This document shows positions 16,226 through 24,969 of a stretch of DNA of 51,157 nt, piece after piece. The translations under genes and the position numbers were made by a program. The notes beneath the pieces were generated by a model. That model was given only the letters and a program-made list of their open reading frames with translations, did no database searches and was not told where the DNA came from. Origin of the DNA: Candidatus Dojkabacteria bacterium (lineage in GTDB: Bacteria > Patescibacteria > Dojkabacteria > SC72); the NCBI GenBank assembly GCA_023229785.1, contig JALNYV010000012.1, positions 1 to 51,157 on the forward strand. The letters are read 5' to 3'. The stretch's first letter is position 1; every line of letters starts with the position of its first letter.

Positions 16226-17587
16226 ATGGACCCAAAAAGCGTTACAGACAAATTAAAAAGTATGGGAAAAGATCCGTCGTTACAATCTCGTATGGAAATT
16301 GGAAAACAATATGGTATCGATTATTCAAAATCAAAAGATTTATATGCGACAGAGAATGAAGCACTATTAGCAAAACTTAATACTGGCGGGACAGTGGGAG
16401 AGCAAACTAATGGTGGAGCACAACCGTATGCATTACCGAAACCTACAAGCGGAATTGTAGGGACATCTGACTCAGTACAACGAACAGCGGAAGAAGAAGC
16501 ACGTAAAGCATTAGCAGATAAGACTGCCAAGGACCAAGAGTTAATAGATTTGAAAAAACAAAAGGAAATCCAAGATTTAAAAACAACACTAACTCCAGAA
16601 ACTCCTGTACCAACAAAACCTGATTATCTTAAGACGTATCAAGAACTTCGTGATTCGCAAGGCGTACAATCTATTGAAGATGAGATGCTTGCGATTAAAG
16701 ATAAGAAGAGAGAATTACAGGATTCACTTATTGCAGAACGGGGAAGTATGACTGGTGTTTCAGAAGGATTTGCGCAAGGTACATTGTCAGAAAAAGGACA
16801 ACAGATTAATGATGAATTAGCAAAGTTAACTCGTGCAGAGCAACTTGCTACTGATAGACTTAATTTAAAGAACTCATACATTGATGATGTGATGAAGTTC
16901 ACTGAAGCGGATTATACTACCGCATCAACTCAATGGAATAATGAGTACGCGAAAAACATTCAATCGCAATCACTTATTGCAAACATTCAGAATAAGTATG
17001 AATCTCTTGCTGATAAGGACCAGACTATTGCTCGAGCAAACATCAACACTATCACCAACTTATTTTCGAATAGTGGTAAGACATGGGATAGCGTAGATCC
17101 AATGATGAAGGCACAGATTCAAAGTCTTGAGTTACAAGCAGGTATTCCAGTGGGAACAACGGAGGCATTTGCAAAGAGCAAGCCGCGTGCGAATATCATT
17201 AGCACTTCAACTGGATATGATGCAAGTGGTAACCAGTTCGTTCGCTATCAATATACAGGAGAAGACGGTATGCCTGGCGCAGCGGATGTGGTGTATACCG
17301 GAGGGAAAGCGCAGACACAAATGATCCCAGGAGGAAAAGAAGAAACAGGAACATATTCAACAGTACTCACTCAATATACTGATGATGCATATAAAGGAAT
17401 TTATAAGACTCGAGAACAAGTAGTTTCGGCACTACAGAGTGAATTTCCTAATGTGGCAAAGAGCACTATTGAATCTAACGTGAAGAATCGACTTCCTGAT
17501 GGATGGGAATCGAATGTGAAGAAAGATAAAGGTGCCCGTTTAGATGCGATACTTAATAAATATACATCCACTTCAACACCTAAATAA
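16226..17587 (+). CDS. Internal (ejection-type) virion protein, coiled-coil
   Basis: 453 residues: polar N-terminus, disordered Pro/Thr linker, a long coiled coil at about 90-290 (EDEMLAIKDKKRELQDSL, EKGQQINDELAKLTRAEQ) and a mixed C-terminus. No membrane segment or enzyme motif. It sits between the adaptor-like gene and the 977-residue protein, the place where short-tailed phages encode ejected core proteins. Family not recognised. Confidence 0.45.
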   Translation: MDPKSVTDKLKSMGKDPSLQSRMEIGKQYGIDYSKSKDLYATENEALLAKLNTGGTVGEQTNGGAQPYALPKPTSGIVGTSDSVQRTAEEEARKALADKTAKDQELIDLKKQKEIQDLKTTLTPETPVPTKPDYLKTYQELRDSQGVQSIEDEMLAIKDKKRELQDSLIAERGSMTGVSEGFAQGTLSEKGQQINDELAKLTRAEQLATDRLNLKNSYIDDVMKFTEADYTTASTQWNNEYAKNIQSQSLIANIQNKYESLADKDQTIARANINTITNLFSNSGKTWDSVDPMMKAQIQSLELQAGIPVGTTEAFAKSKPRANIISTSTGYDASGNQFVRYQYTGEDGMPGAADVVYTGGKAQTQMIPGGKEETGTYSTVLTQYTDDAYKGIYKTREQVVSALQSEFPNVAKSTIESNVKNRLPDGWESNVKKDKGARLDAILNKYTSTSTPK

Positions 17588-17589
17588 TT

Positions 17590-20523
17590 ATGTTCAAATT
17601 AACAGACCTTACCCCAGAGACCATAAAGATTCCATCTCTTGATGGTCGGGATTATGGACCAATGATTACAGGGAAAGAGAAACCAATTCAATTGGGACAA
17701 GCGGGACATCAAGAAATACAACAAAAACTCGCACCAGTAATTGATAAAATAAAGATAAAGGTATTTGGTGGAGTTATGGGAGCAATTGAAACAACATCTA
17801 AGGCAATGGGTGCTGTTGCTGGACGATATGGGATATTTAAACAAGATGTTCCAGAGATAAAACCACAAGGAACTATTTCTCAGACACTTGCAAATCAACC
17901 TTCATTAGGTCAAGTAGTTAAAAAGGGGGTAGAACAAATACCCGTTGTCGGAAAAGTTCCATTTCTTCCTACTGCGGTTGGTATGCTTACTGAAGGATAC
18001 TTTCTTCCTGGTGGTGGAAAGGGAAAAGAATTAAAAGGTTTGTTCGAAGACATTGCAAAGACATCTGAGAAAGATGCAGTGTTTTCCATGCTTAAGAAAA
18101 AACTTCCTAATATTGCAGAACAGGATGCTGATGCACTCGCGACTAAGTTGGCACCAATAACTAATCCAAAGGAGGTGGAAGGTGTTATTAAAGGATTTAA
18201 ACCATCTGTCTCTGCGGCAGAGACAGAAAAGCAATTAGGCTACATCAAATCAGTAAAGGAATCGCCACAGGTTTCTGAGGACGTGAAGAAAGTAATTCCC
18301 GATGAAACGTATTCCGTCCGCTCAACCGATGAACTACAAGCAAAAGCATTAAAACAAGTACAGGATAATGCAATTGATGCTGAAATAAAATTCAGATCAA
18401 AGACTGATGATGAATCAGTTGCATTAGGAAATGAACTTATTAGACATTATTCGAAACTTGCTGATGAGGCAACTGGTGCACAGAAATCAACATATTTAGA
18501 TAAAGCATCGGAAATTGCAATAGATAATGCATACAAGGGACTTGAATCAGGACGTGCGGTCCAGGCATTTTCGACATTGAACAAGATGGACCCAGAACGA
18601 CTTACTCAGTATGCAGCGAAGAAGATTATTAAATACAACGAGGAACTTCCTAAGGGTAAAACAAAAATCCCAGATCTCACCGGTGAACAATTTAATACAA
18701 TAACGGAAGCAGCAAAAAAGATTAAAGGAATGCCAGAGGGTGAAGCAAAGAATGTAGCAACACAGAAATTGTTTGATGAAATCAATTCTGTGGTTCCATC
18801 ATCTTTATATCAAAAGATAGTTGCAGTGTATAAAGCTGGAATGCTTACTGGACTAAGAACTACTGGAGGAAACACACTATCAAACGTAATGCATGGCGCA
18901 ATGGAAATTACAAAAGATATTCCTGCGTTTGCAGTTGATAAGGTTACATCGTTGTTTACTGGTGAGCGTACTATTGGACTCACAACTAGAGGTATATTAA
19001 AAGGAACAAAGGAGGGTTTTGAGAAAGGGTGGCAATATATGAAAACAGGGTTCGACGAGAGAGATGTTGGATCAAAGTTAGATTATAAGAAAGTAAATTT
19101 TGGTACTTCAAAGATAGCAAAAGGATTACAAAAATACGAAGAGACAATCTTCCGTCTTATGGGCGCAGAAGACCAACCATTTTACTATGGTGCAAAGGCA
19201 CACTCGTTATATTCACAGGCAATTGCGCAAGGAAAGAATCAGAGATTGAAGGGATCAGAATTGAAATCATTTATAGAAAACACAGTTCAAAATCCAACTG
19301 ATGAGATGCTTCGATATGCAGTACAAGACGCGGAGACTGCGGTATTTCAGAATAAGACAGCACTCAGCAATATTGCTGGTGCATTACAAAGGGCAAAGGG
19401 ACCGAAGGGAGGAAAACTTCCTACCGAAATTATCATACCATTTACTAGGACCCCTTCAGCAGTAGCAACTCAAGTATTTAATTATTCTCCTGCGGGAATA
19501 GTGAAAACAATTGTAACTAATATTGGTAAAGGAAAATTTGACCAGAGAGAATTTGCACAAGGAATGGGTCGTGGAATATTAGGAACAGGAGCAATGTTTA
19601 TTGGCACAAAATTAATGGAAAAAGGAATAATGAATCTATCGGCTCCTACCACAGAAAAAGAACGAAATCTTTGGGCGCTTGAAGGTAGGATTCCTAATAG
19701 TATTAAGGTTTATAATCCAACTACAAAAAAGAATGAATGGGTAAGTGCAAACTATTTTGGTCCAGCAGGAAATCTTCTTCTTATTGGAGGATATTTTCAG
19801 CGCGCACTAGAAGAAACAGGAAGTCCAACGCAGGCAATGTATCAAGGAACATTTGGTGCGGCTAAGTCTATTACCGATCAAACATTCTTGCAGGGATTAT
19901 CAGGCGCATTGAATGCAGTAAATGATCCAACTCGATATGCAGAACAGTTTGCACAAAGTACTGCGGGTTCAGTAGTACCAACTATCGTGGCAGATTTTGC
20001 GCGTGCAACCGACGAATATAACCGTGATTCTAAGGGTATTGTACCAACAGTTGAATCACGTATTCCTGGAGTGCGAGAAACACTTCCGGTAAAGACAGAC
20101 GTAATGGGCGAACCATCAACACCAGGAATCGGTTTCCTTCGTATAATGGCAGATCCACTACGTCCATCACCAGAGAAAGGAGATGAAGTAGTCAAAGAAC
20201 TTCGTAGACTCACTGACAAAGAATATAGTGTCACTCCATCATCGATAAAAGATAAATTTAAAATGGAAGGAATACCAATAGAATTTTCTAAGGACCAAGT
20301 TAATACACTTGAAGAACTTGTAGGAAAGATGACTAAGGAAATATTTACCGACGAGATGCAGAGCGAAGAATACAAATCAATGAGCGACGAAGAAAAAGCA
20401 AGCGACTTAAATAGTCTTCATGAAGAAATATTAAACAGAGTAAGAGATAGGATAACAACGGACGCACAAATCGAAACGGGAGTTAAGAGTTACATAGAAA
20501 AAGAAATTAAAAGAAGAAAATGA
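17590..20523 (+). CDS. Large internal virion protein, LPD38-like polyvalent protein
   Basis: 977 residues, the largest protein here. Residues about 410-680 read AGMLTGLRTTGGNTLSNVMHG, then PTEIIIPFTRTPSAVATQV and FNYSPAGIVK; this resembles the LPD38 domain of large polyvalent proteins that phages inject with their DNA. Glycine-rich amphipathic segments (GRGILGTGAMFIGTKLM) could insert into the membrane. The C-terminus is charged and helical. Likely ejected at infection to form a channel or to protect the genome. LPD38 assignment is from memory of the motif. Confidence 0.5.
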   Translation: MFKLTDLTPETIKIPSLDGRDYGPMITGKEKPIQLGQAGHQEIQQKLAPVIDKIKIKVFGGVMGAIETTSKAMGAVAGRYGIFKQDVPEIKPQGTISQTLANQPSLGQVVKKGVEQIPVVGKVPFLPTAVGMLTEGYFLPGGGKGKELKGLFEDIAKTSEKDAVFSMLKKKLPNIAEQDADALATKLAPITNPKEVEGVIKGFKPSVSAAETEKQLGYIKSVKESPQVSEDVKKVIPDETYSVRSTDELQAKALKQVQDNAIDAEIKFRSKTDDESVALGNELIRHYSKLADEATGAQKSTYLDKASEIAIDNAYKGLESGRAVQAFSTLNKMDPERLTQYAAKKIIKYNEELPKGKTKIPDLTGEQFNTITEAAKKIKGMPEGEAKNVATQKLFDEINSVVPSSLYQKIVAVYKAGMLTGLRTTGGNTLSNVMHGAMEITKDIPAFAVDKVTSLFTGERTIGLTTRGILKGTKEGFEKGWQYMKTGFDERDVGSKLDYKKVNFGTSKIAKGLQKYEETIFRLMGAEDQPFYYGAKAHSLYSQAIAQGKNQRLKGSELKSFIENTVQNPTDEMLRYAVQDAETAVFQNKTALSNIAGALQRAKGPKGGKLPTEIIIPFTRTPSAVATQVFNYSPAGIVKTIVTNIGKGKFDQREFAQGMGRGILGTGAMFIGTKLMEKGIMNLSAPTTEKERNLWALEGRIPNSIKVYNPTTKKNEWVSANYFGPAGNLLLIGGYFQRALEETGSPTQAMYQGTFGAAKSITDQTFLQGLSGALNAVNDPTRYAEQFAQSTAGSVVPTIVADFARATDEYNRDSKGIVPTVESRIPGVRETLPVKTDVMGEPSTPGIGFLRIMADPLRPSPEKGDEVVKELRRLTDKEYSVTPSSIKDKFKMEGIPIEFSKDQVNTLEELVGKMTKEIFTDEMQSEEYKSMSDEEKASDLNSLHEEILNRVRDRITTDAQIETGVKSYIEKEIKRRK

Positions 20524-20545
20524 AAAAGACAAATAAAATAATATT

Positions 20546-22177
20546 ATGAAAAAAGCATACGATTTCGATGGAGTAGTGACTGAAGGAATACTTCCATCAA
20601 AGAATGATATTATCATAACGGGTCGCATGAAGTCAGAACACGCTGACACAATGAAGACCATGAAAGAGGTTGGATGTCCCGAGGTACCAATCTTCTATTG
20701 TGATATGGAAGATGCTGACGATTATATGAAGGCAGAGTTCAAGTCGCAGACTATACAAGAGCAAGGAGTAAATGAATTCTACGAAGACAATCCAACGCAG
20801 GCACAATTCATTCAACGTGAGAATCCTGATGTTAAGGTGTTCATAGTGCGAGACGGAGAGATACATAATGCGATAAATAACCTTATTATTGTAACCAAAG
20901 ATTACTCAGGACTTGGGTTCGCAATGATGGCACAAAGACAGGGTGATAATATAATCTTGGCATACAATATGCCAGAAGATGAAGAGAAACAAGAGGAATA
21001 TAATCTTGTTGGTAATGGACTTGTTCAAAAGATTACTCTTAAGGAGGCAATGAATGAATGTGTTGGAAAAAATTATGTGTGGATTTTCGATCAGAACCAC
21101 TCAGAAGAAGAAGCACAACAGCTCCGCGATAAAGGAGAAAAAGTATTCGGTTCAACTGAACTTACGAATCGTATGGAGAAGGATCGTTCCTACGCAGTGA
21201 ATATTATGAAAGAAGCAGGAATTGAATCTCCAGAGACTGAAGAATTCACTTCAATAGAAGAAGGACTTAAATACCTTGATGAGAACATGGACCGCGCATT
21301 CGTATTTAAACCAGATGATAGTTCACTATCTCATCTCACATTTGTCCCATCAAATTGGGAAGACGAGAAAGCGAACCGAGAACTCTATGGATATATCAAA
21401 AATCTTACTGAGGGCACCGACCTCTATGTATTGCAGGAACGAAAAAAGGGCTTAGAATTGAATATAGAGGCATGGTTTTTTGAAGGAAAGCCATTTTTCG
21501 CGATTTTAGGACTCGAAAACAAAAGAAAACTTAATCGTGATTGTGGATGCAATGTAGGTTGTGCACAAGATGTGGATACTATTCTGCCACTCAATTGTCC
21601 ATTAGTTCAGAACACTCTTGCGAAGTTATTCCCATTTTATGAGAAAGAGAAGTACACCGGATTCGCTGATATGAATGTTATCTATTGTGATAACAAGTTC
21701 TACTTCCTTGAAGTCTGTAATCGTTTTGGCTATAATTTTCATGTAAACTTATTCCTTGCTCTTGGAATAGAGACCTTTGGAAATATCATGTGTGATTTCA
21801 TTGATGGAAAGATAGACAATTTTTACAACAAATTTAGAAAGGGATTTGGTGCGTCAATTTCTCTCTATACTGACCATCATCGTATTGGGTTGCCATTATA
21901 TATTGAAGACAGAATCAAAGATAAGTTCTATCATTATGATTCATATATAAATGAAGAAGGAGATTTATTACTCGCTGGATATGATAATCAGGTTGGAGTA
22001 ATGACTGCGTTTGGATACACTATTGAGGAAGCAGCAAAAGAAGTAATAAATATTGTTGATGTGGAAGAAGATATAAATTTCCCAGATATGAGTTACCGAA
22101 GTGATCTTCATAAAGATGATTATTATCAATCTCCGATCAAAAGATTTAATGCATTAAAAAATATAGACCTTATTTAG
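20546..22177 (+). CDS. HAD phosphatase-like / ATP-grasp ligase fusion
   Basis: 543 residues. Residues 1-100 have HAD motifs: DFDGVV (nucleophile D6, acid D8), ITGR (24-27) and EDNP (80-83). Residues about 145-500 resemble GAR synthetase-type ATP-grasp enzymes (PurD): GSTELTNRMEKDRSYAVNIM, AFVFKPDD and GFADMNVIYCDNKFYFLEVCNRFGYN, where the last carries the metal-binding Glu/Asn. An insert has Cys pairs (DCGCNVGC). It is last in the late operon, 22 bases after the ejection-type gene. It would join an acid to an amine using ATP; substrate unknown. A nucleotide or peptide modification role is possible. Confidence 0.65.
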   Translation: MKKAYDFDGVVTEGILPSKNDIIITGRMKSEHADTMKTMKEVGCPEVPIFYCDMEDADDYMKAEFKSQTIQEQGVNEFYEDNPTQAQFIQRENPDVKVFIVRDGEIHNAINNLIIVTKDYSGLGFAMMAQRQGDNIILAYNMPEDEEKQEEYNLVGNGLVQKITLKEAMNECVGKNYVWIFDQNHSEEEAQQLRDKGEKVFGSTELTNRMEKDRSYAVNIMKEAGIESPETEEFTSIEEGLKYLDENMDRAFVFKPDDSSLSHLTFVPSNWEDEKANRELYGYIKNLTEGTDLYVLQERKKGLELNIEAWFFEGKPFFAILGLENKRKLNRDCGCNVGCAQDVDTILPLNCPLVQNTLAKLFPFYEKEKYTGFADMNVIYCDNKFYFLEVCNRFGYNFHVNLFLALGIETFGNIMCDFIDGKIDNFYNKFRKGFGASISLYTDHHRIGLPLYIEDRIKDKFYHYDSYINEEGDLLLAGYDNQVGVMTAFGYTIEEAAKEVINIVDVEEDINFPDMSYRSDLHKDDYYQSPIKRFNALKNIDLI

Positions 22178-22188
22178 TAAGGTCTATA
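22162..22188. terminator. Bidirectional terminator between convergent genes
   Basis: A perfect 11-bp stem (TATAGACCTTA / TAAGGTCTATA, 5-base loop) covers the stop codons of the rightward ATP-grasp gene and the leftward 22184 gene. On the minus strand it is followed by TTTTTTAA; on the plus strand only weakly T-rich. Confidence 0.75.
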
Positions 22189-22399
22189 ACTTCTTCAAAA
22201 ACTCATCCCATTTGATTTCGTCAATTCGATAACTTGGTCTGCCACCATTCAATACCGTAATGGTGCGGATCATTTTAGTTATTAAAATCTTCGCATCTTT
22301 CACATCACATATATCGGAATACTTCTTCCCTTTGTGTTCAAAGAAGTACCCGCACCTCGTACCATCGTCATTGTTTGAATAGTGAATTAGGGTCAACAT
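22184..22399 (-). CDS. Small protein of unknown function
   Basis: 71 residues, mixed composition with a repeated aromatic/basic pattern (GTRCGYFFEHKGKKYSD). It is last in the leftward recombination operon, 1 base after the preceding gene. No motif recognised. Confidence 0.55.
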   Translation of the reverse strand: MLTLIHYSNNDDGTRCGYFFEHKGKKYSDICDVKDAKILITKMIRTITVLNGGRPSYRIDEIKWDEFLKKL

Positions 22400-22400
22400 A

Positions 22401-22709
22401 TTACTCTTCCGATTTAGGTACAGTAAATATCAACGTATCTTTCTCGGTATACTCTGCCATTCCACTCGCCTGTTCTTCACTTTTCTGTTTCTTGAGACTC
22501 TCATCCATTGCCTTCACTACCGGTGAATAGGTCCACGTCTTTCGTTTTGAGAGGGTGAATACTCCAGTACCATCAGCAAGTGCAAGCTTGTCTTTATTCT
22601 CGGCGCTCATATCTGAGATAATTTCGAAAGACAGAGTGCTTAGTTCATCTTCGATCAACTTCATCTGTGTCTTCAAATCTCTATACAATTCTAATTTTTC
22701 TTTTTGCAT
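22401..22709 (-). CDS. Small helical protein in the recombination operon
   Basis: 102 residues: an N-terminal helix (EKLELYRDLKTQMKLIEDEL), a GTGVFTLSKRKTWTYS strand segment and a second charged helix with KKQKSEEQASGMAE. I have an impression of similar small proteins next to phage exonucleases but cannot name the family. It follows the PD-(D/E)XK nuclease by 3 bases, so it may assist it. Confidence 0.55.
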   Translation of the reverse strand: MQKEKLELYRDLKTQMKLIEDELSTLSFEIISDMSAENKDKLALADGTGVFTLSKRKTWTYSPVVKAMDESLKKQKSEEQASGMAEYTEKDTLIFTVPKSEE

Positions 22710-22712
22710 ATA

Positions 22713-23621
22713 TTAAATATATTCCACATCTTTTTTTCTTACTTCTTTTAACCAATCGAGTTCGTCTGAGAGTTTCAGGATACGCTTCGCAATACGAACC
22801 ACCTTGGATATTTCTTTCATATACTCGACTGTATATGTTCGGTTCTTCTTATCCAACTTGAGAATGAATATCTTCTTAGGCTTTATTCCCGTGAGTTTTA
22901 GGAACATGTGATAATAGAGTGCTACCTGTATCCAATAGATTGGTTTCAATTGATTACTTGATTTAAGATCCATAAGACATAGTTCAGTCTTGTATTTCAA
23001 ATCACACTTAATGCAATTATTCCCCATGACATCGTGTTCACATTCTGGATTCCCTTTACGCACTACTGTAGTAATAAGTCCGATGTCATCTAATGCTCCC
23101 GCAAGTTTTAATTGCTCTGAATACACATAAAGCTCTGTGACAACAGGGACATACTTATAGTCCTGTACGAACTTCTGTAATGCACCAAGAGCTGACACTG
23201 CGCGGATATCGTACTTGTTTTCTGGAATAATACTTTCAAATTTCTCGATCCATATACCTGTCTTCAGGTATATGGAGAATATCTGTTCTCGATAGTTATG
23301 AATATCGGTACCTATATCCCCTGCATCAGTGAGTTCTACTACGGATTGTTGTTCGGCGTTCTGAATTTCATTCAATATATTGTTATCAGTGAATCTTTTC
23401 CAATTACTATATATATACTGAAGAGCCTTATTCATTCTCCAATCACCAAGTCCTTCTTCTTTAAATATATGAATACGACCATTAACTGATTCGTACCGTG
23501 CATTTATATGGGGAACTAAATAATGGTGTCCGTACTTATCGTGATCGGGAATAACTAATCCCTTAGGGACAGCTTCATTAATACGATTACGATAATCTAT
23601 TTCAGTTAATGGTTTATTCAT
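22713..23621 (-). CDS. PD-(D/E)XK exonuclease (Cas4/RecB-like)
   Basis: 302 residues. Catalytic pattern: H108 in GTDIHNYRE, E163 in VVTELYVYSEQLKLAGALDD, D178/D179, then D218-x-K220 in LMDLKSS and Q232 in YWIQVALYYH. This is the RecB/Cas4 order H-E-D-DxK-QxxxY. An insertion has C194, H196, C203 and C206, a possible zinc site. It probably resects double-stranded ends for recombination. It is coupled to the possible ssDNA-binding protein upstream (8 bases apart). Confidence 0.85.
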   Translation of the reverse strand: MNKPLTEIDYRNRINEAVPKGLVIPDHDKYGHHYLVPHINARYESVNGRIHIFKEEGLGDWRMNKALQYIYSNWKRFTDNNILNEIQNAEQQSVVELTDAGDIGTDIHNYREQIFSIYLKTGIWIEKFESIIPENKYDIRAVSALGALQKFVQDYKYVPVVTELYVYSEQLKLAGALDDIGLITTVVRKGNPECEHDVMGNNCIKCDLKYKTELCLMDLKSSNQLKPIYWIQVALYYHMFLKLTGIKPKKIFILKLDKKNRTYTVEYMKEISKVVRIAKRILKLSDELDWLKEVRKKDVEYI

Positions 23622-23629
23622 ATGGCTAG

Positions 23630-24091
23630 TTAATCAAGTGGAAATGCATTTTCAGGTGTTGTCTCTCCATGATATTCAGGGTCCATATCACCGAAATACA
23701 CCTTAACAATCTTCGTGTCATTGTATCCTGGTTGCTTAGCCGGTCGCTCTTCTGCAAAATGAAGTGCAATGATTTGACCAACTTTTGCATTCTTCAATTG
23801 ATCCTTCATAAATCCCTGTGCGAAGAATGAATAGAATTCACCCGGTGTCGGAATAGTAGCCTCGCTATCTACTATTTTCTTTACAATATTGTGGAATGAA
23901 CCACCAATTGTTTTGAACTCAAATATCTGTTGCATCTCATGCTTTGCAGATAACTTGTTTTCAATGAAACGTGTATTGTCCGTCAATGTTCCCTTGAACC
24001 AATCACCAACTTTACCAAATTTAATAATTCCTTTCTTCGCTTCTTCCATGCCAGCGAATTGACTTTCTACTGAATTTGTTTGTTTTGTCAT
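23630..24091 (-). CDS. Possible ssDNA-binding protein (OB-fold-like)
   Basis: 153 residues. Segments KVGDWFKGTLTDNTRF, QIFEFKTIGGSF and AKVGQIIALHFAEE are beta strands with basic/aromatic residues, and the C-terminus is acidic (DMDPEYHGETTPENAFPLD), as in SSB proteins. Position directly upstream of an exonuclease supports a recombination role. No sequence match to a named SSB is claimed. Confidence 0.45.
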   Translation of the reverse strand: MTKQTNSVESQFAGMEEAKKGIIKFGKVGDWFKGTLTDNTRFIENKLSAKHEMQQIFEFKTIGGSFHNIVKKIVDSEATIPTPGEFYSFFAQGFMKDQLKNAKVGQIIALHFAEERPAKQPGYNDTKIVKVYFGDMDPEYHGETTPENAFPLD

Positions 24092-24109
24092 AATTTTTTA
24101 ATTTAATTT

Positions 24110-24295
24110 TTATTTATCATTCAATATGGATCGACCTTTCCTATATTTCTTATCGTAATCGCGAATCTTAGACCGATTCTTCCTGCGCCATAAAGACTTG
24201 TATAGTTTTAAACGATCCTTATTTTTCTTCCTCCATTTGCGAAAGTATTCTTTTCTTGACTCATTACTATTGTGATTTTCTTTTCTTGATTCCAT
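24110..24295 (-). CDS. Small very basic protein, leaderless start
   Basis: 61 residues from the ATG at 24295, rich in Lys/Arg/Tyr (RKEYFRKWRKKNKDRLKLYK, WRRKNRSKIRDYDKKYRKG). It resembles the basic linker of HNH/NUMOD proteins and would bind nucleic acid. The open frame continues upstream to 24391, but TATACT (24302-24307) ends 6 bases before this ATG, so the longer form would read through the promoter. First gene of the leftward operon. Confidence 0.55.
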   Translation of the reverse strand: MESRKENHNSNESRKEYFRKWRKKNKDRLKLYKSLWRRKNRSKIRDYDKKYRKGRSILNDK

Positions 24296-24301
24296 TGATA
24301 C

Positions 24302-24330
24302 AGTATAAATCATACCAAGAACAATTGCAA
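24302..24330 (-). promoter_or_regulatory. Leftward promoter of the recombination operon
   Basis: -35 TTGCAA (24325-24330), 17-base spacer, -10 TATACT (24302-24307), then 6 bases to the ATG at 24295. The -35 lies in a 34-bp repeat shared with the promoter at 33.45 kb. Confidence 0.65.
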
Positions 24331-24349
24331 GAATAAAGTTATCCACAGG
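24316..24349. repeat. 34-bp regulatory repeat with DnaA-box-like site, copy 1
   Basis: Matches 33455-33488 at 33 of 34 positions. It includes TTATCCACA (24339-24347), a consensus DnaA box, and the -35 of the leftward promoter. Both copies lie between divergent genes. Confidence 0.85.
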
Positions 24350-24355
24350 GTGAAG

Positions 24356-24384
24356 TTGAAAGTTTGTGCATTTACAAGTAGAAT
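24356..24384 (+). promoter_or_regulatory. Rightward promoter of the replication operon
   Basis: TTGAAA (24356-24361), 17-base spacer, TAGAAT (24379-24384), 9 bases before the primase ATG at 24394. Confidence 0.5.
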
Positions 24385-24393
24385 AAAACACAT

Positions 24394-24969
24394 ATGGAAG
24401 TCACTTACTATAAGCCTGAATTTATATCAGAAAAAGAGCTTCTTGAGATATTTAAACCTCATTCAATTATCAAACAAAAGATATCTGAATATAAAGACGA
24501 ACTCCAAAATTTAGATAATGATCGCGTTATATACATAAGTAAGATGGCTCCTTTTGTTCTATATAAAGGAGAATATTTGCAATGGTTTTGGCTCGATGCA
24601 GCATGGGAATGGAGTCCCAAAGGACTCAGAGTTCTTTGGTTGAACAAACAAATCAAACGACTCGATAGACTTCTTCATTTCAATGATAGACCAACCGGAA
24701 GTATCACTGATAACGATATTCAAAGTGCAAAACAATATCCACTCGAAGAGCTTCATCAAGGGAATCTAAGAAAATCGGGAAACAGATTATATGGACCATG
24801 TCCATTTCATAATGAGAGGGTTGGATCATTTAATATTTATCTAAACTCAAACACTTATCATTGTTTCGGATGCGGAGAGAAAGGAGATTCGATAGCGTAT
24901 GTCATGAAAACCCAACAGAAAGATTTCATTCAAACAGTAAAAACCCTATGCCAAAAGAATCAGAAATAA
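24394..24969 (+). CDS. CHC2 zinc-finger primase-type protein
   Basis: 191 residues. The C-terminal part holds CPFHNE...YHCFGCGEKGD, the C-H-C-C zinc finger of DnaG-type primases, around residues 133-160, with the usual helix after it. The N-terminal 120 residues are not recognised. There is no TOPRIM catalytic domain, so it is a partial primase that may recognise start sites and pass on to a host or other enzyme. It overlaps the AAA+ helicase gene by 22 bases. Confidence 0.8.
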   Translation: MEVTYYKPEFISEKELLEIFKPHSIIKQKISEYKDELQNLDNDRVIYISKMAPFVLYKGEYLQWFWLDAAWEWSPKGLRVLWLNKQIKRLDRLLHFNDRPTGSITDNDIQSAKQYPLEELHQGNLRKSGNRLYGPCPFHNERVGSFNIYLNSNTYHCFGCGEKGDSIAYVMKTQQKDFIQTVKTLCQKNQK

